Source of the DNA: Gracilariopsis chorda
Taxonomy: Eukaryota; Rhodophyta; Florideophyceae; Gracilariales; Gracilariaceae
Reading direction: 5' to 3'
Length of the DNA: 64,000 bases
Assembly (NCBI GenBank): GCA_003194525.1
Contig: NBIV01000161.1
Span: forward strand, 123,469-187,468
Positions within the stretch are counted from its first letter, which is position 1. Each line of letters starts with the position of its first letter. Positions 10,190 to 20,259 of this stretch are shown here, piece by piece. A program made the translations under genes and the position numbers. Under the pieces are notes generated by a model. The model searched no databases, was not told the DNA's origin, and saw nothing but the letters and a program-made list of their open reading frames with translations.

Positions 10190-10814
10190 CAATGGTATTG
10201 CACGCTACACTATGCCATGGTTATGCACACCAATAAAATGGCACTACACTTAAGCGTGCCATGTCATTCGAGCGCTGAGCACTCTCCTTTCCTTTGCTTT
10301 GGTTACCCTACAAATATAACATTGCTTCACATAAGCATACACGCATTTACTTGCCGGCACGTCTATATTCCTATAAACCAAAGAGCAGTACGCAGTGATC
10401 TCTTAAACGACGCTCTGCATAACCATGCTCTACAAGACGATGCTAGGCGCCACAATGGTAAAAGGGACAAGGCTAGACACGATAATTCAAGGAGCAACGA
10501 TGCTAAGCACGATGATGCTCTACAATGCTGCAGTATACGCGAAGGTTTAAGTTCCGCACAAAAGCATAGTTTAATGAATAATTGCCACACGCGGGGCTGC
10601 CTTCTACGATGCTCTTCGAAACAAAACTATGCCTGACAATATTCTCAATGAAGACTTCATGCGCCATAGTGGAATGCGCGACAATTCTACGATTCTACTT
10701 CCGTTTATTACGCAACTCCCTACAGCTTTATCCTCAAAGGTCGATGCCATAGATGCCACAACACCTGAGCAGCACGCCATGTTGCCCTAAATGAGGTTCT
10801 GCACAAGAATGCTC

Positions 10815-10934
10815 GACGATGCTAGACGCCACGATGCTGGACGCGACGATCCTAAGCGCAACGATGCTAGGCGCGACGATGCTAGGCGCGACGACACTAG
10901 GTGCCATGATTAGAAAGGCGACGATGCTAGGTGT
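10815..10934 (+). repeat. 15-bp degenerate tandem repeat (8 units)
   Basis: Eight consecutive units of GACGATGCTAGGCGC and variants. Looser copies of the GATGCT core occur from 10430 to 10530, so the array was probably longer. It is internal to the non-autonomous Helitron. The open frame running through it (rich in DDAR/HDN) is a by-product. Confidence 0.8.
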
Positions 10935-11305
10935 CCCTGTACAGATTTATGCTGAACTTTCGATGCCATAAAACCCACAATAACTTCTCACACGAGTCTG
11001 CAGAGGCTGTCTGATGCTATGATGGCATTGCAAGGTATATTAAAGGCGGCAACGCCACTCTGTTCAATAATACTATGTATCAAAACGCTACGAACGACTA
11101 TGCTTTGCACGATGATGGCACTTGCCTTCCAAATTTTAAGATATACAGATCTCATCTACACGCCCGAATCTTAGCGTGACATAGCAGCCTCTGCAGATTG
11201 CTTGCGGAGGCGGTGGTGCTGTATGCACGCGGGGCATGAAACTCCCGCATGCAAAGCATTCCATTGCCATAATAACGTCTACGAACCGCATGCAGCGGCG
11301 GTGGG

Positions 11306-11346
11306 GTGCTCTGCACGCGGGCGTGAAAAACTGACGTGCAGAGCAC
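11306..11346. repeat. Perfect 12-bp hairpin within a duplicated GC-rich unit
   Basis: GTGCTCTGCACG (11306-11317) pairs with 11335-11346 around a 17-base loop. A related unit with a weaker stem lies at about 11205-11262. No gene is seen from 10300 to 11600. Confidence 0.6.
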
Positions 11347-12027
11347 GCTATTATTATCGCCCTCGATCATGCGTTGCATAAAGTAGCTAGAAGCGCACTT
11401 TCTATGCACACAACTGCCACTTTTACTTATTAGGTAAATCAGACCCAGTTTTCAGTACGTGTCTGTTTTGATTTCTATGCACACAACCGCAATTTTTACT
11501 AATTTGGTAGATCAGACCATTTATGAAGCTTTTATCTACCACTGAAGTGACCGTCGCCTGAGCAATTTTAACGCCTGCCCGCGAAGCACGCCCAACAGCC
11601 ACTTGATAGCTTTGAGTAAATGTCTTCTTTTATTCTTTTTTTTTCTTCTCTCTTCTTACTTCCCTAAAATAGTTGCATTCTACAAACAAACTACCCAAAT
11701 TACGCTACAAAAATACTCCTTTCACTCTAATGCTTTTTTACTCCTTAAAGCGTTCGAAGCACGCATAGGAGCCACTTGTGAGTTTCCAAATTTTAACGTA
11801 TGTAAACGTGTTACGCAGTTAACTTCAAGCTTTCAAGCAAGGCTTTATTCTATAAGTTTTTTTTGTGAACGCCAGCTCCATAACATTGCAGAGACAATTC
11901 AGTACCGTCCCGCCCACCCTTGCACCATGCCAACGTCCAAACAAGGCCGAAATCGGCAAGATTTGTCATTTTGTTTTGTCGGGTGGAAGCTAATTTTGTA
12001 CTGATTGCAGTTTTGAAGAGTAATCTT

Positions 12028-12080
12028 CCTACGTTCAACATTCGTTTAATGTAGGAATCGTGCTCCCTACATTAAACGAA
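12028..12080. repeat. 15-bp perfect hairpin with a competing upstream arm
   Basis: TTCGTTTAATGTAGG (12041-12055) pairs perfectly with 12066-12080 across a 10-base loop. CCTACGTT at 12028-12035 can instead pair with AATGTAGG (12048-12055), so two structures exclude each other. Function unknown; it lies between the Helitron remains and the next gene. Confidence 0.6.
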
Positions 12081-12084
12081 ATAT

Positions 12085-12715
12085 TGAAAGGTTGGGAGAC
12101 AACGTGTAAATGCCTGATTGCTCGAGAATGGTTTTCCAGTTTCGTTTCGTTTCATTTAACAACTCATAGAACGCCCCTTAGAAACTGTGAGGAAATATCA
12201 TCATGCTGTTAATGAACACCGTGGTACTAGAAATCTTCTTTGGTCGGTCACAGCGTGCTTGTCTGCATCTTTTGGGCTCAACATTTCTTCATTTCGGGCG
12301 TTCGGTAACAAAACGTAACCGCACCCTCTCGACACCTACTACGATATGCGTAAGTCCGGTTTCTACATGGCTTACCCTCATTCCAAGCGAAGTTACAGTG
12401 TCCTAGCAGAGCATACTGCGATAACTAGCACCCAAGTCTTGATGATTTACGGTTACTCTCCAGCAGCTGCTGAAAGTGTGTACCAAACTACAAAGGTGAA
12501 TCCAAAGGTACCGAAAGTGCCTCTGAGGATTCGCACAGCTCACAGCCCACAAACGCTCCGTTGGTAGGGCAACCAGTACATGATTTGGTGCAAACCGATT
12601 GACGAACCTGTACGCTTACAATTTTATGTGAAGCCCTGTCTACCGAGATGGGGCGGATGTATGCGGTATCGACAAGATGTTCCTGGCATTGAAGATTCAC
12701 TTTACGTCTTCATGC
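12085..12715. other. Gene-free stretch downstream of the 12.7-kb gene
   Basis: No reading frame with recognisable similarity and no repeat shared with the rest of the window. It contains the 3' flank of the minus-strand gene ending at 12716. Confidence 0.5.
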
Positions 12716-13636
12716 TCACCACAGAAAGAAAGAGAATTTGTTCTGAACAGGGATGAGAACGTCTCCATTCAAGATGAATACCAACTGATTGGCAGCCACC
12801 TGCCCGGCTGAAAGCCCGCCAAAGTCAAGCGTCGGCGCCCCTCCATACACAACGTGATCGAAATGATAGTTCATGGACAAATACAAGCTGCACCTTGAAG
12901 AGCCTTGGCACTTGTCCAATGGACAGTAGTTCAACCGCCGCGATATGGAACCTCGTCCATTTCCATCGGTAGTCAACACGTTTGGAATGCCGCCAAACGG
13001 ACTGAGAGAAAGGGACTCGTTGGGTGTTAGTGCCATGCTGACGCCTACGTCCCACATGCTGAACAGCCCATTTGGTAAGGCATTCTGCATTTCAATGTAC
13101 ACATGTGCCGTTCCGTTGCGACAAGTCCCAGTCATGCGTCCGGCGGCACGATTCCAATCAGCCACGGTGACATTATCGTTCACTCCAGCTGAAAGATAAA
13201 CCTGTCCGACTACGTTGGGATCGCTGGAGCTTTCAAAGGAAGACGGTGTCACACGTTCAAGCAGAGAACTCGAGAAGAGGTTGAACGTCGGTGCCTGAGA
13301 TATAGGGATGTTGAAGGGTCCAGCGCCAGGAGGGAATCCAAGGAAGGTTCGAAAATCGAACGCATCGATGGTGGCCACTATCGATGACAGCGGTGTGTTC
13401 TCCGTGATGAGCGAAGCGTTTGTGCCACCCGGTGTGATGACGCCAATCTCTGCGAGCGGAGGAAATGAGGAAAAAATGTTGGACGATGAAGAGTAGTTTG
13501 CCAGAAGGTTGTCATTGAAATCGTTCACGCCATGAGCGATATGGCCGGGAACGGAGAAGTACCTCGCATTGGCGAGAAGAAGGAAGGATGAAAAGTGCAG
13601 TAACAATACTGCTAGAACGCTGGTTCGTGTGAGCAT
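12716..13636 (-). CDS. Secreted protein of unknown function, 306 aa
   Basis: An intact, intronless frame. Residues 1-24 form a clear signal peptide (hydrophobic core LAVLLLHFSSFLLL, likely cut after ANA). The mature part has no membrane segment, five N-glycosylation sequons (N47, N73, N155, N174, N206) and four cysteines (172, 238, 243, 249) grouped in the second half. From about residue 143 (GQVYLSAGVNDNVTVADWNR) to 293 the alternating hydrophobic/polar pattern suggests a beta-sandwich-like domain, ending in an AGQVAANQLVFILNGDV segment. An extracellular or wall role is a guess. I do not recognise the family. Codon use and intactness differ from the decayed transposon frames around it, which favours a real gene. 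The start is the first Met and gives the signal peptide. Confidence 0.75.
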   Translation of the reverse strand: MLTRTSVLAVLLLHFSSFLLLANARYFSVPGHIAHGVNDFNDNLLANYSSSSNIFSSFPPLAEIGVITPGGTNASLITENTPLSSIVATIDAFDFRTFLGFPPGAGPFNIPISQAPTFNLFSSSLLERVTPSSFESSSDPNVVGQVYLSAGVNDNVTVADWNRAAGRMTGTCRNGTAHVYIEMQNALPNGLFSMWDVGVSMALTPNESLSLSPFGGIPNVLTTDGNGRGSISRRLNYCPLDKCQGSSRCSLYLSMNYHFDHVVYGGAPTLDFGGLSAGQVAANQLVFILNGDVLIPVQNKFSFFLW

Positions 13637-13639
13637 TCT

Positions 13640-15350
13640 TTCAAGTTGGTAGCAAAGTATTGAATCTGCTTGGCTTAGATGGGAGAACTATTGAGCAAGA
13701 AGCAGGGACCCCCCGGTTGCATTCGTAGCTTCACGGATTTGTTGAAAACAGACGTACGGACCTCTGGGCATGGACTACAGTTCCTGAGCTGTTGCATTTC
13801 TATTGAATATCTAGGCGGAAGTATCTCATAATGAGCTGTATGCAACCGTGTTGTCGGGGGAAGACACCACTGGTACGGTAAGGGTTATAGGAACAACCCT
13901 CTGCAAGGCTCAATTTGGGACAAAATCAAGAGGGTTAAGCCGTCAACTCATACGCTGTATGCCAAGATAGGGCAAGCGTCCAGGGCGCCACCAATAGTCG
14001 AAGGATATCGGTGTATAAAAGGACAGTGAGCGAGTATATAACAAGGAAGAGCATTGAATAACTAAGCTGTGTTGTCTAACTCTACGGTCATAACGTCAAA
14101 TCGAAACAATTGGACCGTACGAGAGAGCCAACCTTATTCTGCCGTCGAGATACCAGCGTCATCTGTATCTACATGGAGAAAGCTTTGGTATTCGCATGTC
14201 GTTGTCAAATGGGAAGCCGCTATGTTGCACTTTGGTATACGGAAGTACAGGAACAGGTAATACGAAGCGAAGAGGCCACACGAATACAGCGGGGCGGCGT
14301 GAATCCCATAACCCCGCATGTCGGCATCGAAAATAGACCGAATTGCTGGCCATCGTTGCCGTTTACCATTGGTAGCCTTTTATGGGTAAGGGTTAAGCTA
14401 CCGCTACCCTCGTATGTCAAAGAGGGATTGCTCTAGCAGCTACTCATCAATTGGCAGTGCTCATACTGCGTAAGCTGTAAGGCTACGGGATGAAGCGAGC
14501 TGTTCGATTGTGCATTGTTTGGCGTTCTGTGCCCATCCGAACCCTTTCACCCTATTAACTTCATGCAGATTTCTGGCAATGTGACGCTAATTTGTATTCC
14601 ATATCACCCAGATTTATGCGTTTTTTATACTTTGCGACGAGATTTCAATGCTCGCCAACTGAGGTGACTGTCCTTTCATGGCATAATCCCGCGGACTGCA
14701 CGTACTGGTGTGGCTAATTCGTGGGAAAGAAAGAATTCTCCTTCTGTACTGTGAATATCTCAGGCTATAACACCGTATCTCATCGGCCTCGTTTACGATG
14801 AAACAACGTGAGGCGTGACGACGACACCACAACCGTCCAGGCGTATGGCACAGCCTGGCCGTCTGCACTGACGATTCGGTGTTGTGGTAGATTGCCAACC
14901 CTTAACCTGCAATCCACTTTGCAGTGCAGCAGGCAACAGCCGCAGCCGTACTGTTGGTGTACTGTACAGTACTTGTACTGCGCTCCCACTTCCGATAATG
15001 CTGCCACTGAGAGATTACGCTTAGTGTCTCTACAACCTTCACCGACCATTTCCGGATTAGACTTACTCTGCTACCTCTTTGAACACCTTCTTGTTGCGAA
15101 TCGATGCGACTACGACAAAGCGGACATGGTTGCCTAGTATTTCACACCAATTTGCTGCCCGCACGTCATTCCTGTTCCCGGCTCCTTGTTTTCCCTGCAT
15201 GCTTTTCAACTCCCATCCCTTAACGCCCAGCTTCGCGCAGTTGTTTAAAATTTCTGCTCAGAAAAACAGGACTTGTCAGTGACAAGAATGGTAGAAAGCG
15301 TCTTTGTGTCATCTGCGATTTCAATTCATTACCATGAATGCTACACCGTT
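13640..15350. other. Gene-free stretch
   Basis: Only short overlapping open frames on both strands, without recognisable motifs. The part next to 13640 must hold the promoter of the minus-strand gene; I see no clear TATA box. Confidence 0.4.
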
Positions 15351-15767
15351 TCACTTCTTACTTGCGCCACCTGCAGGGAGTCTCTTGTTGTACTTAGTAT
15401 ACCTTCGTGCCATAACACAGATTAGAAGTGGCCCATCACTCAACAAAGAAGACAGATGTCTGTTCGGCTTTGGCAGTAAGCCCCTCGTTTTCCAACAAGA
15501 AGGCGAACTGCTTTGCTCGGTAGAAATGCGTTGGGGAATTGCGAACATCCTCCATTGCTATTCTGTGTGTGCTTTATTCTGTGTACGTTGTGCCATCACC
15601 GGCCCAAAAAGCAAGTATACTTGTCGCTTTGTCGTGTTTTGATTTTCTCCCAGTGCCTTTATTGCTGATTTTGGACTTACCAATGCCTTGCAACAAAAAC
15701 GAATGAGACTCCCCAGTTCGCAGAACGATTTAATCCGGGGATCAACAAAGGCCATTTTGTCCCACAC
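15351..15767 (-). pseudogene. hAT transposase, C-terminal relic
   Basis: Two pieces in order on the minus strand. The first (15558-15767) contains MAFVDPRIKSF, like the LDPR-K motif ahead of the hAT dimerisation region. The second (15351-15548) reads FAIPQRISTEQSSSPSCW then LLPKPNRHLSSLL, resembling the IP-S-P-SER-FS-G and K-NRL-S segments of the hAT C-terminal dimerisation domain. The catalytic region and terminal repeats are not seen. The match is by eye to family landmarks and is only moderately convincing. Confidence 0.4.
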
Positions 15768-16308
15768 TTCACGTCATGCTACGTGAAGGCCTTCGTAAAT
15801 GTTGTCTCGATGTATAAGCCACCAAGAGAGAGGAGTATTGAAACCACTACGATTTCAGCGGAATCTTCAGAAGGGCGAATCTACCACCCAGCCCACGGAT
15901 TCTCGAGATATCTACTACTCGGCAAAGTATCTAAAAACTACTCTCAATCTTTCATTCGAACAACTTTCTACTGTATACACAACTATGAAAGATGATATCT
16001 TCATTGTTCTGTTCAGCAGAGCTGCGTATGTCTCATCACGGCACGCAGGAACCCTATTCGTGAGGTGTTAAATGAAGACACGGGGTGAGACGAAGAGAGA
16101 AGTCGAAAGACTTTCAAACCAATCCTGAATGGTACTTTACTCTCACACACAAGATCAATGCATCGCCCGTGAATGTAGAACGACACATAATTCGTTGTAC
16201 GATGAACTTTTCACATAAAAGGTTGAAGTGAACGGATCAGCAAGCAAGTTCATATATTTTTCTCAACGATGCCACTCCACGTATTGCTATATACTGCAAC
16301 TTGAATAC
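15768..16308. other. Gene-free stretch
   Basis: Possibly more decayed hAT sequence upstream of the relic, then the 3' flank of the gene ending at 16309. Nothing recognisable. Confidence 0.4.
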
Positions 16309-16893
16309 TTAGAAAACTGAGAGGTTAAAGAGATTTGGGATCGTCGGTACGGGGAGCAAATTTACTCCCAATTCAGTTACGCCCTCACAGATCGCATTAC
16401 GCCTCCTGCAGACTTTCGCAACTCTTCGAACGGTACGGCCGACCCTGTCGGTAGATTTCTTCGCTCTTCTCCCGAAGCTCTTCACAAACTGCTTGGATCC
16501 ACGTGTGAACCATCGGAAGAACCTGCTCGTCGTCTCCACCGTATTAGTGTCATTCTCAACATCGCTTAATCCTTCTTCCTCCTCCTCCGCAGCAGCGTAC
16601 TCAATCAGAACTTGAACGCATACATCTGCGGCAACTTTTCCCGCCCAGTCACCCCATGCACACATGCCGAGTGGCACTTCCTCTACAAGTTGCTGCAGCT
16701 CTCTGTTTCCTCGAGAAGAGTTCGTTTGCAAGTTGTTTCCCAAATGTATCAGGTCCAGACAATAAGCCACGACCGGTGGAACATCACATTCTTCTTTGAT
16801 TACATCTATCTCGTCCATTTCACGCACATTCGCCGCCGATGCACTAAAAACGACCAAGAATACAGAAAAGAAGGATAGAGTAAAGAGCTTCAT
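16309..16893 (-). CDS. Small secreted Cys protein with acidic segment and cationic tail, 194 aa
   Basis: I start the gene at the Met at 16893 because it gives a classical signal peptide (MKLFTLSFFSVFLVVFSASA, cut near residue 20); the open frame extends 35 codons further up but that leader would bury it. Mature layout: a Cys-bearing N-terminal part with ECDVPPVVAYCLD (Cys 36, 45), a second Cys pair (78, 92), a strongly acidic run at 98-120, then a very basic segment at about 124-166 (KQFVKSFGRRAKKSTDRVGR and neighbours) with Cys 162 and 169. The VPPVVAYCLD block recurs in the locus at 22852-23193, so this is a small gene family. An acidic stretch before a cationic tail is the arrangement of many host-defence peptide precursors, but that is analogy only. 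No family is recognised. Confidence 0.7.
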   Translation of the reverse strand: MKLFTLSFFSVFLVVFSASAANVREMDEIDVIKEECDVPPVVAYCLDLIHLGNNLQTNSSRGNRELQQLVEEVPLGMCAWGDWAGKVAADVCVQVLIEYAAAEEEEEGLSDVENDTNTVETTSRFFRWFTRGSKQFVKSFGRRAKKSTDRVGRTVRRVAKVCRRRNAICEGVTELGVNLLPVPTIPNLFNLSVF

Positions 16894-17886
16894 AGTAAGA
16901 TGGCCTGGTATTCGAAGTAGCAAGGAAATGTTGATAGCGGGAACAGTTTTTACCGTGAGGTCAGCTTCGAGTGCGTGAAGGCTTGGGTCTGGACTCAACT
17001 AATGTGTGCAAGCATTCGCCTTTTATACTCATTTGAACGCGGTATCCATCCTTTCCCTCTTGACTCGTCACACGAAACTGTTCCCCCAACCCCGCAACTT
17101 GTAGCTGCTCCGTGCAGGTACACTGGGGTGCCATGGGTACAACTTTCGGTTTCATATTGACACATTCGCTTTCAAACACGGCGTGGGATAGAGTTAAAAT
17201 GTTACATTGGAGTGTAAACTTTACTGCAGTGCTTCAAAGTGGTCGAGTGTAAACGATAGTTCTTTCAGAACCAGTCTGGGTCACCCGTTAACGAGTACTC
17301 TGTGTATGAAAGCTTGAGATGCCATGGGATACAAGTATCGCGAGTTTGTACAATCGATAATCGATAAAACTGCACAATCGCGCGTTTGCTTCAGGCAGGC
17401 AAACCAAGGGTGCCAAACGTAACCCTTAATCTTACCCAACTGCTAAAAGTTGTTTTTGTGGTGCAATCCTTCAAGCGTCGTGGTCTGTATCGAGTGTGGA
17501 GTAGAACGTTAGGGCTGCTAATGTACCTATTGGGTGGGTGCCTGGTGACGAGTGGAGTTTGAATATGCCTCGAGAGGTCAAAATTGCAGGGCGCTCTGTT
17601 TAGCTATTACTCATTCACTTGTTAATGCAATCGGCTCGCGGAGGAGTAGGTCTGAGGAGTACAAGAACTTATTACTTGACTGTTGTCTCTATCTATATTC
17701 GACTGTTATTACAGTGACTGATGGAGAGTAAAGAGCCTCTTTTTGATAAACAAGTATTTGATGGGTTTCGAAGGAGCTTTGTGCGTCTCAGAAGAATTGA
17801 CCGAGAGACAAGACCGTAATTCCGTGGAGGCTGAAACACCTTCGGCCAAATCAGTTACACGGGTAACACGATGGTCGAGACGAATT
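16894..17886. other. Gene-free stretch between secreted gene and copia element
   Basis: Upstream region of the secreted gene, then unassigned sequence up to the copia target site. Contains an ATCGATAATCGATA motif near 17352. Confidence 0.4.
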
Positions 17887-17891
17887 GGTTT

Positions 17892-17979
17892 TGTGAGTCA
17901 AAGGTCCTAACTCTCGTTTACTTGGTTGTGCTGCTGCCTTGACTTATATATCTAATCTCCACTGTAATGCTGTTTGACC
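17892..17979 (-). repeat. 3' LTR of the copia element
   Basis: 88 bp, reading TGTGAGTC on the plus strand; differs from the other LTR at 3 positions including the outermost base next to the polypurine side (TTTTAAA on the minus strand). Confidence 0.85.
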
Positions 17980-18004
17980 TTTAAAATGTGCAATGCAGCA
18001 ATGC

Positions 18005-19800
18005 TCATGCTTCTGCTGTTTGACAGTCCCCGGTTGCTGCATTGCGCTGTCGGCAGAGAGGTTTCGTGACTCGAAGGCGATTGCAAAGTTGATGAAAGCG
18101 GTCCCGATGAAAAGGTTTTGTAAGTATATCTGTCAGCGTGTCGTTTATAGAGATACGATGAAGTTGTATGTGTTCTTCTGTAACATGATGCTGCAGATAG
18201 TGATGGCATATATCCAGGTACTTTCTGCGTTTCGTTGGAGCTTGATTTTCAGCGATGAAGATAGCTGAGCGATTGCCTATAAAATGAGGGGTCGGCGACT
18301 TGTTCTGGATATGTACCGATCTGAGAAGGCAGCAAAGCCACTGAGTGTGCTGAGTGGCAAACGTTGCCGAAATGTATTTTGCCTCTGTTGTTGAGAGTGC
18401 CACAATACTTTGCTTCTTGGAGGACCATGAGATCGGTGTTGGGCCATAGCAGTGCACATTACCGGATATGGACTTCCGGTTTCTGGCGTTCGCATAGTCT
18501 GCATCGCTGTAAGTCTGAAGGTCAGAGTGGGTGTATGGATGAATTGGGCTAGATGGTTCGTAGAGAAGGCCATGAGTTGTTGTTCCCCGAAGGTACCGAT
18601 TTACAGTCTTCAGCGCTTGCCAATGGTGTGTTTTGGTATGCTTCATATGTTGTGCAAGTCTTTTGGTGATGTATGTGATGTCTGGCCGTGTGCAATCCGT
18701 GATGTATCTGATCTCGCCGAAAATCTGTCGGAAAGAAGTGGCTTGTTCTGGGTGTAATGACGGTTTGCGTGGTTGCTGGTCCAGTTTTGTGGTGTGTGCC
18801 TATGTTGTCTGAGTGGCGTTGCAGTCTGTCATGCCTGTCTGCTTGAGGATGGCCTCTATGGCATCGGGTTGTGAGATGTGAACTCCGCCTGTAGGGGTGT
18901 AAGCGATGGTCCAGTTAAGAAAGCGAGTGGGTCTCCCCAAGCGTTTGATTTGATACTTGGAAGCCATTTTGGTGTATAGTCCATCGATGAGCTGCTTTGT
19001 AGACGCTAGAACTAGAAAGTCATCTATTGTTGTACTGATGATTGTAATACCGTTCTTGGAGACTTTGATATATAAGCATGGGTCATGTTCCGAGGCCACA
19101 AAGTTGTGCGCGGTTAAGAAAGTCTTGAGACCGCGATTGTAATAGTGGGCTGCGGGTGGTGACCCGTAAATACTGCCTATTAGTTCGCCATACTGTGTGT
19201 CGGGTTTGCGAGTTCCGTCGAAGAGTGTCATCTGTTTGACGTAGACGGGCTTGTCATGGTCGTATTGTTCGTGGAGATATGCCGAGGTGATGTCGAAATG
19301 TTCCAAAGGCATTTGATGTTGAGCGTGAAGCGCAAAGAGTAGTCGTTGGGTGATGTGGTCGGCAGTATAAGTTGTTGTGTGTCTAGGATTGAAGTGGAGG
19401 CCGGGCTTCATCAGATCCCCCCTGATATTACATCGTGCTTTGCGTTGTGTGACGCTGCCTTCAGTGTCCCTGTTGTACCTATATAGCATCATGAGGGGTA
19501 TTATCATGTTGGGGGGTGGCTGAAACGCTGGGGATAGCCATCGAATGCAGTGATGTGCATCTATGTTGTGTAGTTCTTTGTCGTGATCAGTCTTCCACTC
19601 GGGTGCATCGGGATAGTGACGAGCCTGTACCACATTGGCTGGGGGAGGGGTGCTTATGTCTATGACTGTGGGAGTGGGATGGTTTCGAGTTGTGGCGTGA
19701 AACGCTTGAGTGGTGGCTGCCGCTGGATCCGTGTGTTTGTGATAGGGTGTAAAGTCCTTTGCTCTTATGCGTTGATATTGATTTGTACTAAGGTTTAGTA
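18005..19800 (-). pseudogene. copia reverse transcriptase and RNase H
   Basis: RT of the copia type at 18800-19800: landmarks ARCNIRGDLMKPG, PLEHFDITSAYLH (first catalytic Asp), ELIGSIYGSPPAAHYYNRGL and STTIDDFLVLAS, where copia normally has YVDD. RNase H follows in the same frame at 18005-18646: YSDADYANARNRKSISG, SWSSKKQSIVALSTTEAKY and a C-terminal DTLTDILTKPFHRDRF. One TAG near 18800 splits the two; otherwise the phase is continuous. RT copies the RNA and RNase H removes it inside the virus-like particle. Confidence 0.9.
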
Positions 19801-20236
19801 CTACGATATGAGTGAGACTGTCTGCTTAAATGTACCTTGCGGGATTGGCGCGGGGTTGCAGTTTCTTCTTCGGTGAATATATTGGAAGAGCGCCGAGCTG
19901 GCCAAAGGTATAGATGCACTTGATTGCCGGTTGTTGATTATGCCATTTGTGGTATGGGGAAGTGTTAGTGGCCGAGTGGTGAAGAAGGTTATATTTGAAG
20001 ATGGCATCGCGAGCTGCATCCTCCCAGTATTAGTCATCTAAACCTGACGTGTCGAGGTTGGCACGAACTGTGTTCATGATTGTTCGGTTGATTCTTTCCG
20101 CAATGGAATTTTCTTGTGGTTGGTGTGGTGTCCGTAGATGATGTGTTACATGGTGTTTGTTGTATATGGCTTGAATGTTTGCTGAGGTGTACTCCTTGGC
20201 ATTTTCACTACGGAAATCCGTGAGATGTAGTTTCAT
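19801..20236 (-). pseudogene. copia integrase, catalytic C-terminal half
   Basis: RSENAKEYTS carries a changed second catalytic position (copia: R-DNG-EY/F), followed by HHLRTPHQPQENSIAERINRT, the conserved block with the catalytic Glu. Frameshifts near 20240 and 20035 separate it from the upstream and downstream parts. Confidence 0.8.
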
Positions 20237-20259
20237 TTTCTGTCATATGTAGTGTAGTG

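Larger units (their letters stand above)
9861..11778 (+). mobile_element. Non-autonomous Helitron derivative, head to tail with the first
   Basis: It begins TTACTAAAG with GTTTGTCTGTC repeats 8 bases after the end of the first Helitron, and repeats the first 300 bases of it (3781-4094 versus 9861-10210), including both hairpins. It lacks the Rep-helicase gene, though about 27 bases near 11449 still match the helicase coding sequence at about 9449. It ends with two tandem hairpin tails, one at about 11582-11605 and one at about 11750-11778. It is an internally deleted family member that needs the enzyme of a relative. Confidence 0.7.

Noticed and set aside
10184-10636. 150-codon open frame rich in Asp, His and Asn
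   Set aside because: Produced by the GATGCT repeat; not shared with any other copy.
10430-10934. CRISPR-like array
   Set aside because: Units are contiguous 15-mers without spacers, in a eukaryotic Helitron.
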